A stretch of 7,017 bases of DNA, taken from an uncultured Bacilli bacterium. Its GTDB lineage: Bacteria > Bacillota_I > Bacilli_A > RF39 > UBA660. The stretch is taken from contig CAKORX010000012.1 of the NCBI GenBank assembly GCA_934101645.1, positions 1 through 7,017 of the forward strand, in the 5' to 3' direction. The stretch's first letter is position 1, and each line of letters starts with the position of its first letter. Position numbers and translations under genes: made by a program. The notes beneath the pieces are model-generated. The model did not search any database and was not told the DNA's origin. It saw nothing but the letters and a program-made list of their open reading frames with translations. Of this stretch, positions 5,691 through 7,017 are shown one piece after another.

Positions 5691-5700
5691 CAGCACCCGC
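5689..5700. repeat. Right inverted repeat of the second small-peptide locus
   Basis: GGCAGCACCCGC is the partner of 5479-5490. It lies in the leader of the minus-strand peptide mRNA, about 40-50 nt before the start codon. In the full-length mRNA the two copies could form a 12-13 bp end-to-end duplex. Confidence 0.8.
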
Positions 5701-5716
5701 TTTAGTTTCACTTCCA

Positions 5717-5722
5717 ATTATG
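5717..5722 (-). promoter_or_regulatory. Possible -10 box of the 34-aa peptide gene
   Basis: CATAAT on the minus strand would start RNA near 5710, giving a leader of about 60 nt that includes the repeat and the anti-SD arm. The best -35 (TTGCAA or TTGATT, near 5741-5751) is 19 nt or more away, so the assignment is weak. A TTGTCA further down the strand is an alternative -35 with a poor -10. Confidence 0.3.
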
Positions 5723-5736
5723 ATGACAACAGAAAG

Positions 5737-5751
5737 TTGATTTGCAATCAA
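5737..5751. promoter_or_regulatory. Perfect palindrome, possible operator between the divergent small gene and XRE gene
   Basis: TTGATT-TGC-AATCAA is a perfect 6+3+6 inverted repeat. It overlaps the possible -35 region of the minus-strand peptide gene and lies about 85 bp before the XRE gene start. Its size suits an XRE-family dimer. No second copy was seen in the window. Confidence 0.35.
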
Positions 5752-5781
5752 TAAACTTTACATATATTTTGCACTTACTAT

Positions 5782-5810
5782 TTGCTTTTTTAAGATTAAA
5801 TTATTATACT
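5782..5810 (+). promoter_or_regulatory. Promoter of the XRE-type gene
   Basis: TTGCTT (5782-5787), a 17-nt spacer and TATACT (5805-5810) predict a start near 5817, only about 11 nt before the ATG. The leader has room for just a short purine run (GGGGA, 5819-5823) as SD, which suggests modest translation. Confidence 0.6.
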
Positions 5811-5827
5811 AATGTTATGGGGATTGT

Positions 5828-6820
5828 ATGAAAAAGAAGACAAATTATAATAAGTTAGTCAGAGATAAAAGAATAGAAAAAGGATTAACTCAAGATGATG
5901 TTGCAAATAAAATGATTGTTTCGAGACAAACTGTTAGTAATTGGGAAAAAGATGGTTATAATATTCATAAAGATGATTTAGTTAAATTATCTGAATATTT
6001 AGATTTTAAAATTCCTACGAAAAAAGGTAAATATATTATTTTAAGTTTTATTACTTTATTTTTTGTAATGTTATTTATTTTGTTAATTTTAAATATAAAG
6101 AAAAATAAAATCGCAATTTATAAAGGTAATATTAATTATCAAATGACTAATACAATTTTTATAGAAACAAATAGTAATTATTTTTTATATTTAGGTTCAT
6201 TATTTAATGAAGATTATGATATAAATATTAAGTTATATTATAAGTCTAAAAATAAAAATAAAATTTTATACGAGGGAAATTATTCAGAAAATTTGTCATT
6301 TACCGAAGAAAAAGGTTATGAAGAATATTTTGATAAAAACTTTGATATAAATAATTTATATATTGATATTACTGATAAAAATTTTACAAAAACATACAAA
6401 TTCAATTTTATAAAAGAAAATAATCAATTTCATATTTTTAAAACTAAAAGAATTTCTGATGATAAAAATAATCTTAAAGAAGAAACTATTAATGAAGAAG
6501 AAATAATTCAAAAACTACTTGACAATGGTTTTACTCAAACAAAAGATGGATTTGAAAAGAAAACAAAAGAAGGGACATTTTATTATGATATTGTAACTAA
6601 TTCTTGTTTATACACTTTTAATTATGGTTTTATAGATTATGATTTGAAAGTTAATAATATTTTTGTAAATATATCTCTTGTTAAAAATAATACATACGAC
6701 ATACAATATATTTACAATATAGAAAATAAAAAAATGGATTGTTTAAAAGGCGATTGCGATAAATATAAAAATTATATAGAATTTATGGAAAATTCAGTAA
6801 AAAATTTTATGCAAAAGTGA
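5828..6820 (+). CDS. Membrane-anchored XRE-family HTH regulator with an extracellular domain
   Basis: The protein has 330 residues. The N-terminal HTH (Cro/C1/XRE type) spans residues 8-60: KLVRDKRIEKGLTQDDVA, then the recognition helix SRQTVSNWEKD (32-42) with the usual R-Q-T-V-S-x-W-E core. A single TM helix follows at about 69-89, flanked by Lys. The remaining 240 residues should therefore be outside the cell. They are rich in Tyr, Asn and Lys, look beta-rich and are unfamiliar to me. Three Cys (about 260, 305, 310), the last two as CLKGDC, could form a disulfide. HTH-TM-sensor proteins can act as one-component envelope sensors binding DNA from the membrane, but the signal and targets are not visible. 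The ATG at 5828 has its own promoter and a weak SD. The extreme AT content matches the other host-like genes. The HTH assignment is firm and the sensor role is inferred. Confidence 0.85.
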   Translation: MKKKTNYNKLVRDKRIEKGLTQDDVANKMIVSRQTVSNWEKDGYNIHKDDLVKLSEYLDFKIPTKKGKYIILSFITLFFVMLFILLILNIKKNKIAIYKGNINYQMTNTIFIETNSNYFLYLGSLFNEDYDINIKLYYKSKNKNKILYEGNYSENLSFTEEKGYEEYFDKNFDINNLYIDITDKNFTKTYKFNFIKENNQFHIFKTKRISDDKNNLKEETINEEEIIQKLLDNGFTQTKDGFEKKTKEGTFYYDIVTNSCLYTFNYGFIDYDLKVNNIFVNISLVKNNTYDIQYIYNIENKKMDCLKGDCDKYKNYIEFMENSVKNFMQK

Positions 6821-6821
6821 C

Positions 6822-6870
6822 GCAAAATTAATTTTGCAAATGCAAATTCGATTTTGCTTTACTTTTTTTT
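6822..6870 (+). terminator. Terminator region of the XRE-type gene with competing hairpins
   Basis: GCAAATTCGATTTTGC (6842-6857) folds as a short hairpin, and T-rich sequence with eight T (6863-6870) follows. Just upstream, 6822-6837 is a perfect 16-bp palindrome (GCAAAATTAATTTTGC). Its left half can also pair with 6851-6857, so two alternative folds exist. A second T-run lies at 6872-6877. Confidence 0.7.
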
Positions 6871-6999
6871 GCTTTTTTAGTATGCTTAAGTTAAGAAAAA
6901 TAGAAAGGAGAATGCAATAAATAATAGTAGAATATAAATAGTTTTTATCACTTTAAATATTTATATTTAATTCTTTATAAAGTGAAGAAGGAGTAAAAA
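6871..6999 (+). promoter_or_regulatory. Leader region of the last gene with a hairpin abutting its SD
   Basis: No gene is visible here. TCACTTTA (6948-6955) pairs perfectly with TAAAGTGA (6978-6985), an 8-bp stem over a 22-nt AT-rich loop. It ends 2 nt before the SD AAGGAG (6988-6993), which is 6 nt from the ATG at 7000. A second AAAGGAG at 6904-6910 precedes no useful ORF. TATAAA near 6934 is the best -10 candidate but lacks a clear -35. Confidence 0.4.
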
Positions 7000-7017
7000 A
7001 TGACAAAAACAAATAAA
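7000..7017 (+). CDS. Start of an unidentified gene (partial, first six codons)
   Basis: An ATG at 7000 lies 6 nt after a consensus SD (AAGGAG) and opens a frame reading MTKTNK to the window end. The basic start would suit a signal peptide, a membrane protein or a ribosomal or DNA-binding protein. Nothing further can be said. Confidence 0.6.

Noticed and set aside
5479..5700. MITE or insertion sequence bounded by the 12-bp inverted repeats
   Set aside because: No flanking target-site duplication is visible and no transposase remnant is present. The repeats fall inside predicted transcripts, so an RNA role explains them better.
6905..6920. AAAGGAG followed by ATG CAA TAA as a tiny leader peptide
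   Set aside because: The ATG is only 1 nt from the SD, and the frame is two codons long.
1..7017. Mycoplasma-type genetic code, suggested by the extreme AT content
   Set aside because: Trp codons are TGG and the XRE gene ends at TGA immediately before a terminator, so TGA is a stop.

Overview
The window is strongly AT-rich, with A/T-ending codons, AGA arginine, AGGAGG-type ribosome binding sites and short AT-rich hairpin terminators. Together with an MMPL-type exporter bearing heptad LxxG repeats, this points to a low-GC Firmicute (Bacillota), plausibly an uncultured gut or Erysipelotrichia/Bacilli-like lineage. Trp is encoded by TGG, and TAA, TAG and TGA all end genes, so the code is the standard bacterial one and not the Mycoplasma code. 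I see no rRNA, tRNA, CRISPR array, transposase or phage gene.

Layout. The 3' end of an unidentified gene (1-87, +) stops at a good terminator. Positions 127-512 hold a compact locus that has not been resolved into an obvious gene: a 48-codon membrane peptide on the minus strand (238-384). It has a strong promoter, a very strong Shine-Dalgarno (SD) sequence, its own terminator, and inverted repeats placed at the predicted 5' and 3' regions of its mRNA. Next come a MazG-like nucleotide pyrophosphohydrolase (600-911, +) and, across a two-way terminator, a TetR-family repressor (937-1494, -). The repressor is divergent from a very large RND/MMPL membrane protein (1675-5403, +), and the 180-bp gap between them carries overlapping promoters on a palindromic operator candidate. 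The large ORF looks like two genes joined in frame: a complete 12-TM MMPL transporter, then a complete secreted LxxG-repeat protein with its own SD and signal peptide at codon 684.

Positions 5404-5827 hold a second small locus of the same design. It has a 34-codon hydrophobic peptide on the minus strand (5546-5650), a convergent small RNA on the plus strand with a 14-bp-stem terminator (about 5458-5547), and a 12-bp inverted repeat near the 5' end of each RNA. A membrane-anchored XRE-type regulator follows (5828-6820, +), then a terminator. The first six codons of another gene (7000 on) sit behind a leader hairpin.

How it fits together. TetR probably represses itself and the exporter. The exporter and its secreted partner would act at the cell envelope. 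The two small-peptide loci have the hallmarks of type I toxin-antitoxin modules. In both, the inverted repeat would let the toxin mRNA close 5' to 3', and the SD can pair with a short upstream complement. In both, any antisense RNA would begin with the same sequence as the toxin mRNA. This shared design is the most interesting feature of the window. All functional statements about it are inference from sequence.
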